This document shows, piece by piece, positions 1 through 7,555 of a DNA stretch of 12,085 nt. Below the pieces are notes generated by a model. It was not told the origin of the DNA. It searched no databases and worked only from the letters and a program-made list of their open reading frames with translations. Numbering within the stretch: the first letter of the stretch is position 1; every line of letters begins with the position of its first letter. The position numbers were made by a program, and so were the translations under genes. The DNA is from DASZZY01 sp036260395. GTDB taxonomy: Bacteria > Actinomycetota > UBA4738 > CALAEC01. Where the stretch lies: contig DASZZY010000210.1 in the NCBI GenBank assembly GCA_036260395.1, positions 1-12,085 on the forward strand, given 5' to 3'.

Positions 1-58
1 CGCCCTCCGGCATCCGGCCCAGTCTACCAACGACGCCCATGCGGCCCATCCGGCGCCC
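1..58. other. Left-edge sequence, no complete gene
   Basis: No complete gene lies here. The reading frame of the glycosyltransferase gene stays open from its GTG at 59 to the window edge, so a start further left is possible. There is no Shine-Dalgarno-like sequence before 59. On the minus strand a TAGACT hexamer (21-26), which fits the loose high-GC minus-10 pattern TANNNT, lies 7 nt before an ATG (11-13). That could mark the start of a divergent, nearly leaderless gene, but only 13 nt of it would be visible, so no gene is called. Confidence 0.3.
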
Positions 59-1402
59 GTGGTTAGATTCGCGGCGGACTTGGCCTCTTCGACGAGAACG
101 CCGGAGCTCTCCGTCGTTGTCCCCGTCTGGCGGGGCGAGCACGACCTGCGCCGGCTCGTGCCCTCGCTCCTTCAGGCGCTCCGGGCGCTGGGCGTCCCGT
201 GGGAGGTCGTGGTCTCCGCGGGCCCCAGGTCGGAGCGGGACGCGGCGCGCGCCGCCGGGACGGAGGCGACGTTCGTCGCCTCCCGCGGCACCGGGTACGG
301 CGACATCCTCCGCGCCGGCCTGGCGCGGGCGACCGGCCGCCACGTCCTGACGATGGACGCCGACTTCGGCCACCGGCCGGAGTTCGTGCGGACGATGTGG
401 GAGCATCGGGGGGCGGGGGAGGTCCTCATCGCCTCGCGCTACGTGCCGGGAGCCGTAGCGGAGATGGGAGCCGTCCGTCGGGTCGCCAGCCGCTCGGTCA
501 ACGTGGTCCATCGGAAGCTGCTCTCGCTTCCCTACCGCGACCTGACCAGCGGGTTCCGGCTGTACCGGCGGGACGTCCTCCGCGAAATCGGGCCACTGCG
601 CTCCCGCGGGCTCGACGTGCTGCCCGAGGCGCTGGTCAAGGCCTATTGCGAGGGCTGGCGCATCGCCGAGATCCCATTCCGGTACCGGGGCGCCCGGCCG
701 TGGACGCGGGCCCGCATGGTCAGGATGGGGCTGGGCTACGTGGGGACGCTGGGGCGGCTGTTCGCCCTCCGGAACTCCGTCAAGGCCGCCGACTACGACC
801 ACCGGGCCTTCGACTCGTGGATCCCCCTCCAGCGGTACTGGCAGCGGCGCCGGTTCCGGATCATCCGCGACTTCGCCGCCGGCGCGGGACGGACCCTCGA
901 CATCGGCTGTGGATCGAGCCGCATCGTCCAGGCCCTCGGCGACGGCGTCGGCGTCGACCTGGCGGTCCGCAAGCTCCGGTGGCTCCGGCGGCCGGGACGG
1001 CTGCTGGCGCAGGCCGACATCAACCGCCTGCCGTTCAGGGGCGGGTCGTTCGACGCGGTGATCTGCTCGGAGGTCATCGAGCACGTCCCCCGGGAGGCCC
1101 TCGACCTCCGCGACATGGTGCGTGTCCTCCGCCCCGGGGGCGTGCTGATCCTCGGCACCCCGGACTACGGCCGGCGGCGGTGGCGGGCGCTGGAGTGGGT
1201 CTACGGGCGCGTGTTCCCCGGCGGCTACGCCAGGGAGCACGTCAACCGGTACACCCACGAGCGCCTGCGCCGGGAGCTCCGCGAGCTGGGCCTGGCGGTC
1301 CTCGAGTGCCGGTACGTCGGCGGCTCCGAGATGATCTTCAAGGCCCAGCTCCCCGCCGAGCCGCCGGCCCGGGTGCCGGAGCTGACCGCGTCGGCCGGGT
1401 GA
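59..1402 (+). CDS. Bifunctional glycosyltransferase family 2 / SAM-dependent methyltransferase
   Basis: This 447-residue protein has two enzyme domains and no obvious membrane helix. Residues about 16-230 are a GT2 (GT-A fold) domain: it opens with the strand LSVVVPVW and has the metal/nucleotide-sugar DxD as D100-A-D102 in TMDADFGHRPE, much like dolichol-phosphate-mannose synthases, followed by SRYVPG. Residues about 255-420 are a class I methyltransferase: motif I is LDIGCGS (D281 onward), then FDAVICSEVIEHV and LRPGGVLILGTP. By family, the GT2 part would transfer a sugar from a nucleotide sugar, plausibly to polyprenyl phosphate, and the second domain would methylate with SAM, perhaps the sugar or lipid product; neither substrate can be read from the sequence. 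Its TGA overlaps the GTG of the next gene (GTGA, 1399-1402), implying translational coupling. The GTG start at 59 lacks a clear ribosome site and the frame is open upstream, so the N-terminus is uncertain; starting at a later GTG would remove the first GT2 strand. Confidence 0.88.
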   Translation: MVRFAADLASSTRTPELSVVVPVWRGEHDLRRLVPSLLQALRALGVPWEVVVSAGPRSERDAARAAGTEATFVASRGTGYGDILRAGLARATGRHVLTMDADFGHRPEFVRTMWEHRGAGEVLIASRYVPGAVAEMGAVRRVASRSVNVVHRKLLSLPYRDLTSGFRLYRRDVLREIGPLRSRGLDVLPEALVKAYCEGWRIAEIPFRYRGARPWTRARMVRMGLGYVGTLGRLFALRNSVKAADYDHRAFDSWIPLQRYWQRRRFRIIRDFAAGAGRTLDIGCGSSRIVQALGDGVGVDLAVRKLRWLRRPGRLLAQADINRLPFRGGSFDAVICSEVIEHVPREALDLRDMVRVLRPGGVLILGTPDYGRRRWRALEWVYGRVFPGGYAREHVNRYTHERLRRELRELGLAVLECRYVGGSEMIFKAQLPAEPPARVPELTASAG

Positions 1403-3780
1403 GGCGCCGGGGCCGGACCCTCGCGGTCGCCGCGGCGGGGCCGGCCCTGATCCTCGCCTCGGTGCTGGTGGTGCTCCACGACCTGGCGTTCGGAGGGCTG
1501 GCTCCCTCGCAGCAGAACGACGTCCTGGGGTTCTGGCTCCCGAACCACTGCTTCCTGGGGAGGTCGCTGGCGGCAGGCAACATCCCGGAATGGAACCCCC
1601 ATGTGCTGGGCGGGCTGCCGATGGCGGCCGACCCCCAGTCGGGGTGGATGTACCTCCCGGCGATGGCGCTGTACGCGGCGCTGCCGTGCGGCGCCGCGCT
1701 CCCGGCCTTCATCGTCCTTCAGCCGGTCCTCGCCGGCGTGGGGCTGTACGCGTTCCTCCGGTCGGAACGGTTCGGGCGGCCGGCCGCCACGGTCGGCGGC
1801 CTCTCGATCGCTCTCGGGATCGCGGCGTCCCGGACCGCCGTCTCCCTGCCGGTCGCCGGCGCGCTGGCGTGGTCGGCGGTTCTGCTGGCGACCGCCTCAC
1901 GGGCGCTCGGTGCCGAGCGGTGGTCGGCCCGCGTGGGGTGGGCGGCGGCGGGGGCCCTGGCGTGGGGACAGCTGGCCGCGGCCCACCTGAGCCACGGGCT
2001 CGTGATCGGCACCGCCGCTCTCGTCGCCTACCTCGTCGTGCGCCTGGGGGCGGACGTCCGGGCCGGCCGGCGGAGCGCCGGGGCTGCGGCGGCCGTCGGG
2101 GGCCTGGTCGTAGCCGTGCTCGTCCCCGTGAATCTGGCCTACCTCCTGCCGAGGGTCGCGTACCTTCCCCACTCGACGCTCGGGCTGGGCTACGACGCCC
2201 TACGGGAGGTCACGGAGCGGCTGTCGGGCCACGTCCCCCCGCCGGTCGAGCCGCGGGCCGCCGGCGGCTTCTCGTGGCCGCTCACCTTCGCCACGTCGCC
2301 GGGAGCGTTCCTGGGCGGGGTCCCCCTGGCCCTGGCGTTCGCCGCGCTCCTGCGCCGGCGCCCGCCCGCGGCGGTGGCGGCCGCCATCATCGGCGCGGCG
2401 TGCTACGTGCTGTCCCTGCCCGTCGTGGCGCGCTTCCTGGCGCCCATCTTCCTGGCCATCCCGTACGGAGACGTGTACCTGCACGCGCCGTCGCGCCTCC
2501 GCTACGGGGTCCTGCTGGCCATCCCCGTGCTGGCCGCCACCGGCGTCGATGGCTGGCTGCGGGCGCCGAACCGGGATCGTTGGCGCCTGGCGGCTCCGGG
2601 CGTCGCCGTGTTCGGCGTCCTCCCGCTGGTGCTCGGCGTGAAGCCGCGGTACCTCGCGCTGGCGTGGATCGGGATGGTGGTGGGCGGCGCTCTGCTGGCG
2701 GCCACCGCCCGCCGTCCGGGCCTGGTGGGATGGCTGCCGGCGGTGCTGGCCGCGGAGCTCGTCGCCGGCGCCCTGGTGGGACAGGCGGCGCCGTACCAGG
2801 TCGTCACCGCGCCGAACCGGGACGAGGTCGCCTGGCGGACGCCGTTCGAGAACCTCCTGGAGCCCGACATCGACGCCGGCGCCTACGTCGACGGCGGGGC
2901 GAACGCCCGGGCGGTGCGGGAGGGCTCCGGCCGGTACCTCACGCTCCAGCCGTGGCGGGAGGCCAGGTCCAAGGGCTACGTCGGGCGGTGGCGGCCGGGC
3001 GACGAGGGACTGCTCGACAACCAGCGGGCCATCATCCTCGGGCTCGAGGACGTCCAGGGCTACAACCCCGTGCAGCTCCTCCGCGTGTGGATGCTGAGCC
3101 GGCGCCTGAACGAGCTTCCTCCCAAGTACAACGTCACGGTGTACCCGCAGCCCGGCCCGGTCGTCCTCGACCTGTGGCAGGTGACGTGGTTCGTCGGGCC
3201 GCCGGCTCTCCCGGAGGCGGGGTTCGAGCCCGTCTCGGTCCAGCAGGGATGGGTCGTGCAGCGGGGGCCCGATCGGCCGCGGGCCTCGCTGCTGACCTCC
3301 TGGGACCTGGTGGCTGGCCCGGCCGCGGCGCTCGAGGTGGTCGCCTCGCCGGGATTCGATCCGTCCGGGTCCGTGGTGCTGGAGCAGGATCCCGGCATCG
3401 GGGCCCCCGGCGGCGCCGCGCCCGGCAGGGCCGCGTACCGGGCGCTGGGGCCGGAGGGCGTCGAGATCGCCGTCGATTCCCCGGGGTCGGCCATCCTCCT
3501 GGTGCGCAACGCTTTCGACCGGAACTGGCGGGCGTCGATCGACGGGCGGCCGGCCCCGGTCCTGCCGGCGAACCATGCCCTCCAGGCGGTGGCCGTCCCC
3601 GAGGGCCGCCACGTCGTCCGGCTGAGCTACCGAGACCCGGCGGTCCGGGTCGGGCTGGTCGGGTCGGGGCTGGCCGGGGCGGCCCTCGCCCTCGCCTGGG
3701 TGGCCGCCCGCCGGAGGGAGCGGAGGTCGCCGGCGCCGGAGCGGCCGGTGCGCCGGGCGGTCGCCGCTCGGCGCGCATGA
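1399..3780 (+). CDS. YfhO-like polytopic membrane protein (putative GT-C glycosyltransferase)
   Basis: The product is 793 residues from a GTG that overlaps the upstream stop by 4 nt; no Shine-Dalgarno is evident, consistent with coupled translation. Residues about 8-27 form the first membrane helix, followed by an extracytoplasmic loop with D41 (QNDVLGFW) and the stretch IPEWNPHVLGGLPMAADP, which is typical of YfhO/GT-C proteins where an acidic residue in the first loop is catalytic. I estimate ten to twelve hydrophobic segments up to about residue 465, then a soluble domain (about 466-750) and a last helix near 751-772 with a basic tail. The segment near 701-747 (RNAFDRNWRASIDGRPAPV, then a beta-rich stretch) resembles the conserved C-terminal sequence of YfhO-family proteins. 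In Bacillus, YfhO adds GlcNAc to lipoteichoic acid using a lipid-linked sugar made by the GT2 enzyme CsbB; the GT2 domain encoded just upstream suggests a similar two-step role here, with unknown acceptor. No GtrA-type flippase is visible in the window. Family assignment is fairly sure; activity is inferred. Confidence 0.8.
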   Translation: MRRRGRTLAVAAAGPALILASVLVVLHDLAFGGLAPSQQNDVLGFWLPNHCFLGRSLAAGNIPEWNPHVLGGLPMAADPQSGWMYLPAMALYAALPCGAALPAFIVLQPVLAGVGLYAFLRSERFGRPAATVGGLSIALGIAASRTAVSLPVAGALAWSAVLLATASRALGAERWSARVGWAAAGALAWGQLAAAHLSHGLVIGTAALVAYLVVRLGADVRAGRRSAGAAAAVGGLVVAVLVPVNLAYLLPRVAYLPHSTLGLGYDALREVTERLSGHVPPPVEPRAAGGFSWPLTFATSPGAFLGGVPLALAFAALLRRRPPAAVAAAIIGAACYVLSLPVVARFLAPIFLAIPYGDVYLHAPSRLRYGVLLAIPVLAATGVDGWLRAPNRDRWRLAAPGVAVFGVLPLVLGVKPRYLALAWIGMVVGGALLAATARRPGLVGWLPAVLAAELVAGALVGQAAPYQVVTAPNRDEVAWRTPFENLLEPDIDAGAYVDGGANARAVREGSGRYLTLQPWREARSKGYVGRWRPGDEGLLDNQRAIILGLEDVQGYNPVQLLRVWMLSRRLNELPPKYNVTVYPQPGPVVLDLWQVTWFVGPPALPEAGFEPVSVQQGWVVQRGPDRPRASLLTSWDLVAGPAAALEVVASPGFDPSGSVVLEQDPGIGAPGGAAPGRAAYRALGPEGVEIAVDSPGSAILLVRNAFDRNWRASIDGRPAPVLPANHALQAVAVPEGRHVVRLSYRDPAVRVGLVGSGLAGAALALAWVAARRRERRSPAPERPVRRAVAARRA

Positions 3781-3801
3781 GGGCCCACGCGCGCCGCGGG
3801 G

Positions 3802-3822
3802 TAGCATGCCGGGCCGGAGGGA
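3802..3822 (+). promoter_or_regulatory. Strong ribosome binding site (and possible minus-10) for the cyclase gene
   Basis: GGAGGGA at 3816-3822 matches the anti-Shine-Dalgarno well, with 6 nt between GGAGG and the GTG at 3827. This favours GTG 3827 over the in-frame ATG at 3806, which has no such site and would place the Shine-Dalgarno inside the coding region. TAGCAT at 3802-3807 fits the high-GC minus-10 pattern TANNNT and would give a leader of about 13 nt, but no minus-35 hexamer is recognisable, so the promoter is tentative. Readthrough from the upstream membrane-protein gene is equally possible. Confidence 0.55.
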
Positions 3823-3826
3823 GCCA

Positions 3827-6454
3827 GTGAAGGATCTGCCCACCGGGACGGTCACGTTCCTGTTCACCGACATCGAGGGCTCCACGCGTCTGCTCCAGTC
3901 GCTCGGCGAGCGCTACCGGGGGCTCCAGGCCGACCACGCCGCGATCCTCCGCGGCGCCATCGCGGCGGCCGGCGGCACGGAGGTCTCCACCGAGGGCGAC
4001 TCGTTCTTCGCGGTGTTCCCGACGGCGCCCGGGGCGCTGGCCGCCGCGGTGGCCGCCCAGGGGGACCTGGCGGCGCACCGGTGGCCGCACGGCGAGCCGC
4101 TCCGCATCCGGATGGGCCTCCACACGGGCGAGGCGGTGCCCGGCGGCGACAACTACGTTGGGCTCGACGTGAACCGGGCGGCGCGGATCGCGGCCGCCGC
4201 CCACGGCGGCCAGGTCCTGATCTCGGAGGCCACGCGGTCGCTGGCTCGCGCGGCGATGCCCAGCGGCACCTCGCTCCGCGACCTCGGCGAGCACCGCCTC
4301 AAGGACCTGGCCGAGCTGGAGCGGCTGTACCAGGTGGTGATCGAAGGCCTGCCGTCGGAGTTCCCCCCGCCACGCACGGTTGACGCCCGGCCGAACAACC
4401 TGCCGCTGCAACTCACGTCGTTCGTCGGGCGCCACGACGAGCTGCGAGCCGTCGTGGAGCTCCTCGCGGGCCATCGGCTGGTGACGCTGACCGGCCCGGG
4501 CGGGACCGGGAAGACCCGCCTTGCCATCCAGGCTGCCGCGGAGGCGCTCGTCGACTTCCGGGACGGCGCCTTCTTCGTCGACCTCTCCCCCCTGACCGAT
4601 CCCGACCTCGTCCCGGCGGCGATCGCCGAGACGCTGGGGGTCCGGGAGGCGCTCGACCGCGCCCTGCTGGACTCCGTGGCTGACCACCTCCGCGGCCGGG
4701 ATCTGCTCCTGGTCCTGGACAACTTCGAGCAGGTGACCGAGGCCGCCCCGGTCGTGGAGCGGCTGCTGCGCGAGGCGCCCAAGCTGAAGATCCTGGCGAC
4801 GAGCCGGGCCGTCCTCCGGCTCTACGGCGAGCAGGAGATGCAGGTGCCGCCGCTCAGCCTCCCCGACCCGGCGCACCTTCCGGAGCCGGACGAGCTCACC
4901 GCCTACGATGCCGTGGCGCTGTTCACCGAACGGGCCGGCTCGGCGAGGCCCGGCTTCCGTGTCTCTGAGGAGAACGCCGTCGCCGTGGCCGCGATCACGG
5001 CCAAGCTCGACGGGCTGCCGCTGGCCATCGAGCTGGCCGCCAGCCGGATCAAGGTCCTCCCACCGGAGGCCATCCTCGAGCGTCTCGACCGGCGCCTGGC
5101 GCTGCTGTCGACGACCGCCCGCAACCTGCCCGAACGACAGCGGACGCTCCGGGGCGCCATCGCCTGGAGTCACGACCTGTTGGCCGAGGAGGAGCGGAGG
5201 CTCTTCGCGCGGTTCGGCGTCTTCGCCGGGGGAGCGACCCTCACCGCCGTCGAGGAGGTCTGCAACCCGGGGGCGGAACTGGGGCTGGATACGCTGGACG
5301 CGGTGGCCTCGCTGATCGACAAGAGCCTCCTCAGGCAGGCCGAGAGCGATGGCGACCCGCGGTTGGCCATGCTCGAGACGATCCGCGAGTTCTCCGTCGA
5401 GCGGCTCGCGCAGAGCGGGGAGCGCGATGAGATCCATCGCCGCCACACCGAGCACCTCACCGAGCTGGCGGAGCGGGCCACCCCCCACCTCCGGGGTCCG
5501 GAGCAGGCGGAGTGGACCCTACGGCTCGAGCGGGAGCTCGACAACGTCCGTGCCGCGCTCACATGGGCCATCGAAACCGGCCAGCCCCCCATCGGTCTCC
5601 GGCTGGCGGCGGCGCTCCGCGAGTTCTGGCGCCTGTCCGGTCACTTCGGCGAGGGGAGGCGGTGGATCGACCGGCTCGTGGCGATGCCGGGCGCCGAAGC
5701 GACGACGGCGGAGCGCGCCCGCGCCCTGGTCGCCGGGGCCGACCTCTCGGGGTGGCTGGGCGATCTCGAGCACTACATGCCCTATGCGGCGGAGGCGCTG
5801 GAGATCTTCCGCGAGCTGGGCGACCGTCCGGGGACGGCCGACGCCCTCGAAGAGGTGGGTGCCGCCGCGATGCTCACCGGCGACCTGTCCGCGGCGCGCC
5901 CGGCGTGGGCGGAGGCGCGGGACCTCAACCTCGAGCTCGGGAACCCCCACAAGGCCGCGGAGTCGTTCATGGGGCTGGGGATGGTCGACATCCTCTTGGG
6001 CGAGCCGGAGAGAGCGGCAGGCTCGCTGGAGGAGGCGATCCGGCGGTTCGAGGAGCTCGGGGATGGCTTCTTCGCTGCGTTCACGGGCCGGTTCCTCGGG
6101 GTGGCGAGGCACCGCGCCGGAGACCACCAGGCCGCCCGCGAGCGGTACGCGCGAAGCCTGCGGGTCTTCCACGAGCTCGGGACGCTCGTCGAGCTCGCGA
6201 TGGTCATGGACTCGTTCGCCGAGCTCGCCCTCGATGAGGGCGACGCCGAACGAGCCATCCGGCTCGTGGGCGTGGCCGATGCGCTCCGCGAGCGGAGTGA
6301 GAGCATCGGGCAGTACGACGTCTGGGTCGTGGATGTGGGCGGGAGGTCCCGAGCCGCGCTCGACGACCAGACGGCCGATCGGCTATACGCCGAGGGGCAG
6401 GCGATGGGCGGCCACCAGGCTGTGGCCTACGCGCTGGAGGAGGGGCCGGCCTAG
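3827..6454 (+). CDS. Class III nucleotide cyclase fused to STAND ATPase and TPR-like repeats
   Basis: The protein has 875 residues from the GTG chosen for its Shine-Dalgarno; the family usually begins just before the TGTVTFLFTDIEGSTRL strand, as here. Residues about 7-165 are the cyclase domain: metal-binding D15 and D58 (STEGDS) and transition-state N116 and R120 (VNRAAR) are present. The purine-specifying positions, usually Lys and Asp in adenylate cyclases, appear to be S54 and N109, so ATP versus GTP preference, or activity at all, is open. Residues about 200-440 are a STAND/NB-ARC-type ATPase: Walker A GPGGTGKT (K229), Walker B LLLVLDNFE (D298), a TSR motif, and GLPLAIEL from 396. A winged-helix-like segment follows (WSHDLL from 447), then helical TPR-like repeats to about residue 870. 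There is no LuxR or SARP DNA-binding domain, so the cyclase is the likely output, with TPRs and ATPase sensing an unknown signal in the cytoplasm. Mycobacterial relatives such as Rv0386 share cyclase plus ATPase modules. The gene ends in a CTAG shared with convergent prfB. Confidence 0.9.
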   Translation: MKDLPTGTVTFLFTDIEGSTRLLQSLGERYRGLQADHAAILRGAIAAAGGTEVSTEGDSFFAVFPTAPGALAAAVAAQGDLAAHRWPHGEPLRIRMGLHTGEAVPGGDNYVGLDVNRAARIAAAAHGGQVLISEATRSLARAAMPSGTSLRDLGEHRLKDLAELERLYQVVIEGLPSEFPPPRTVDARPNNLPLQLTSFVGRHDELRAVVELLAGHRLVTLTGPGGTGKTRLAIQAAAEALVDFRDGAFFVDLSPLTDPDLVPAAIAETLGVREALDRALLDSVADHLRGRDLLLVLDNFEQVTEAAPVVERLLREAPKLKILATSRAVLRLYGEQEMQVPPLSLPDPAHLPEPDELTAYDAVALFTERAGSARPGFRVSEENAVAVAAITAKLDGLPLAIELAASRIKVLPPEAILERLDRRLALLSTTARNLPERQRTLRGAIAWSHDLLAEEERRLFARFGVFAGGATLTAVEEVCNPGAELGLDTLDAVASLIDKSLLRQAESDGDPRLAMLETIREFSVERLAQSGERDEIHRRHTEHLTELAERATPHLRGPEQAEWTLRLERELDNVRAALTWAIETGQPPIGLRLAAALREFWRLSGHFGEGRRWIDRLVAMPGAEATTAERARALVAGADLSGWLGDLEHYMPYAAEALEIFRELGDRPGTADALEEVGAAAMLTGDLSAARPAWAEARDLNLELGNPHKAAESFMGLGMVDILLGEPERAAGSLEEAIRRFEELGDGFFAAFTGRFLGVARHRAGDHQAARERYARSLRVFHELGTLVELAMVMDSFAELALDEGDAERAIRLVGVADALRERSESIGQYDVWVVDVGGRSRAALDDQTADRLYAEGQAMGGHQAVAYALEEGPA

Positions 6455-7555
6455 GAAGGCGGCGCGGCCCGGCGGCGGAGTTCCGCCTCGATGAGCTCGT
6501 CGAGGTCGCCGTCCAGCACCCGATCCACGTTGCCGATCTCCGCTCCAGTGCGGTGGTCCTTCACCAGCCGATACGGGTGGAGCACGTAGGAGCGGATCTG
6601 CGAGCCGAACTCGATGTCCCGCCTCTCGCCCCGGAGGTTCTCGATCCTCTCCTCGCGCTCCCGGCGGGCCAGGTCGGCCAGCCGGGCCTTGAGGATCCGC
6701 ATGGCCACAGCCCGATTCTGCATCTGCGACCGCTCGTTCTGGCAGGCCGCGGTGATGCCGGTCGGGATGTGGGTGATCCGGACGGCCGAGTCGGTGACGT
6801 TGACGTGCTGACCCCCGGCGCCGCTGGACCGGTAGGTGTCGATCCGGAGGTCCTTGGGGTCGATGTCGACCTCCTCGTCCTCCGGGAGCAGCGGGATGAC
6901 GTCCAGGCTGGCGAACGAGGTGTGCCGGCGGCTGGAGGCGTCGAACGGCGAGATCCGCACCAGCCGGTGGACGCCGCGCTCGGCCGACAGCAGCCCGTAC
7001 GCATTCGGCCCCCGGACGATGAACGTGGCGCTCTTGATCCCCGCCTCCTCGCCCGGGTTCACCTCGTCGAGCTCCACGGACAGCCCCTGGCGCTCCGCCC
7101 ACCGCAGGAACATCCGCAGCAGCATCTCCGCCCAGTCCTGGGACTCGGTGCCGCCGGCGCCGGCGTGGAGGCTGGCCACCGCATCGTTCGCGTCGTAGTC
7201 CCCGCCGAGCAGCGAGGCCAGCTCGAGCTTGCCGATCTCCCCGTCGAGCCGCTCCAGGCCCTCGAGAAGCTCGCGCTTGACCTCGCCGTCCGAGCTCTCG
7301 TCCAGGAGCTGGTCGAGCACCTGGACCTCTTCCAGGCGCTCGTGCAGGCCGTCGTACCGGTCGAGGATCTGCCGGAGCTGGGAGAGGCGGGTGGTCAGGC
7401 GCTGGCCGCGACCGGGGTCGGCCCAGACGTCGGGCTCGGAGAGCTCGGCCTCCAGCTTCTCGGCCTCCGCGCGCCGGGCGTCGACGTCAAAGGTACTCCT
7501 TCGCGCTCGCCAGCCGCTCGGTCAGCCCACTGACCCGCTCGGTGTGCTCGCTCAT
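6451..7555 (-). CDS. prfB: Peptide chain release factor 2, made by programmed +1 frameshifting
   Basis: RF2 recognises UAA and UGA stop codons on the ribosome and triggers peptide release. The gene is split: frame 0 runs from ATG (7555-7553) for 22 codons to an in-frame TGA (7489-7487), and the +1 frame runs from GAC at 7488 to TAG at 6453-6451. Joined, the product is 367 residues, close to the 365 of E. coli RF2. After the junction the sequence DVDARRAEAEKLEAEL continues as the usual N-terminal helical domain, with WADP typical of RF2. The anticodon-like SPF tripeptide is at 202-204 (RISPFD) and the catalytic GGQ at 247-249 (SGAGGQHVN), near the E. coli positions. The start codon abuts the secA stop (TAGATG) with no Shine-Dalgarno, so it is probably translated by termination-reinitiation after secA. 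The gene's own stop is TAG, read by RF1. The last 4 nt overlap the convergent cyclase gene. This is not a pseudogene. Confidence 0.96.
7486..7500 (-). promoter_or_regulatory. RF2 programmed +1 ribosomal frameshift site
   Basis: On the minus strand the mRNA reads AGGAG (7500-7496), TAC (7495-7493), CTT (7492-7490), TGA (7489-7487), then C. This is the layout of the E. coli prfB site, AGGGGG-TAT-CTT-TGA-C: an internal Shine-Dalgarno three nucleotides before a slippery CTT, then a poorly terminating TGAC. When RF2 is scarce the ribosome pauses at TGA, slips from CUU to UUU and continues in the +1 frame; when RF2 is plentiful it terminates. The site therefore gives negative feedback on RF2 level. 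Confidence 0.96.

Noticed and set aside
3806..3808. ATG at 3806 as the start of the cyclase gene
   Set aside because: No ribosome site precedes it; GGAGGGA lies downstream of it at 3816-3822 with ideal spacing for GTG 3827, and the extra residues MPGRREP are not typical of the family.
1590..3830. A 746-codon plus-strand frame overlapping the YfhO-like gene
   Set aside because: It is an alternative-frame shadow, Arg/Gly/Pro-rich, with no hydrophobic segments or motifs; the other frame has clear YfhO-like features.
3134..5488. A 784-codon minus-strand open frame under the YfhO-like and cyclase genes
   Set aside because: It runs antisense to two genes with clear domains and motifs; the product is Arg/Pro/Gly/Glu-rich with no family resemblance.
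6474..6487. Small hairpin GGCGGA-GT-TCCGCC as a bidirectional terminator between the cyclase gene and prfB
   Set aside because: It lies inside the prfB coding sequence, its 2-nt loop forces the stem to open, and there is no U tract on either strand.
7487..7489. prfB as a pseudogene or sequencing frameshift
   Set aside because: The in-frame TGA lies in the exact context of the conserved RF2 recoding site, and both frames join into a full-length RF2.
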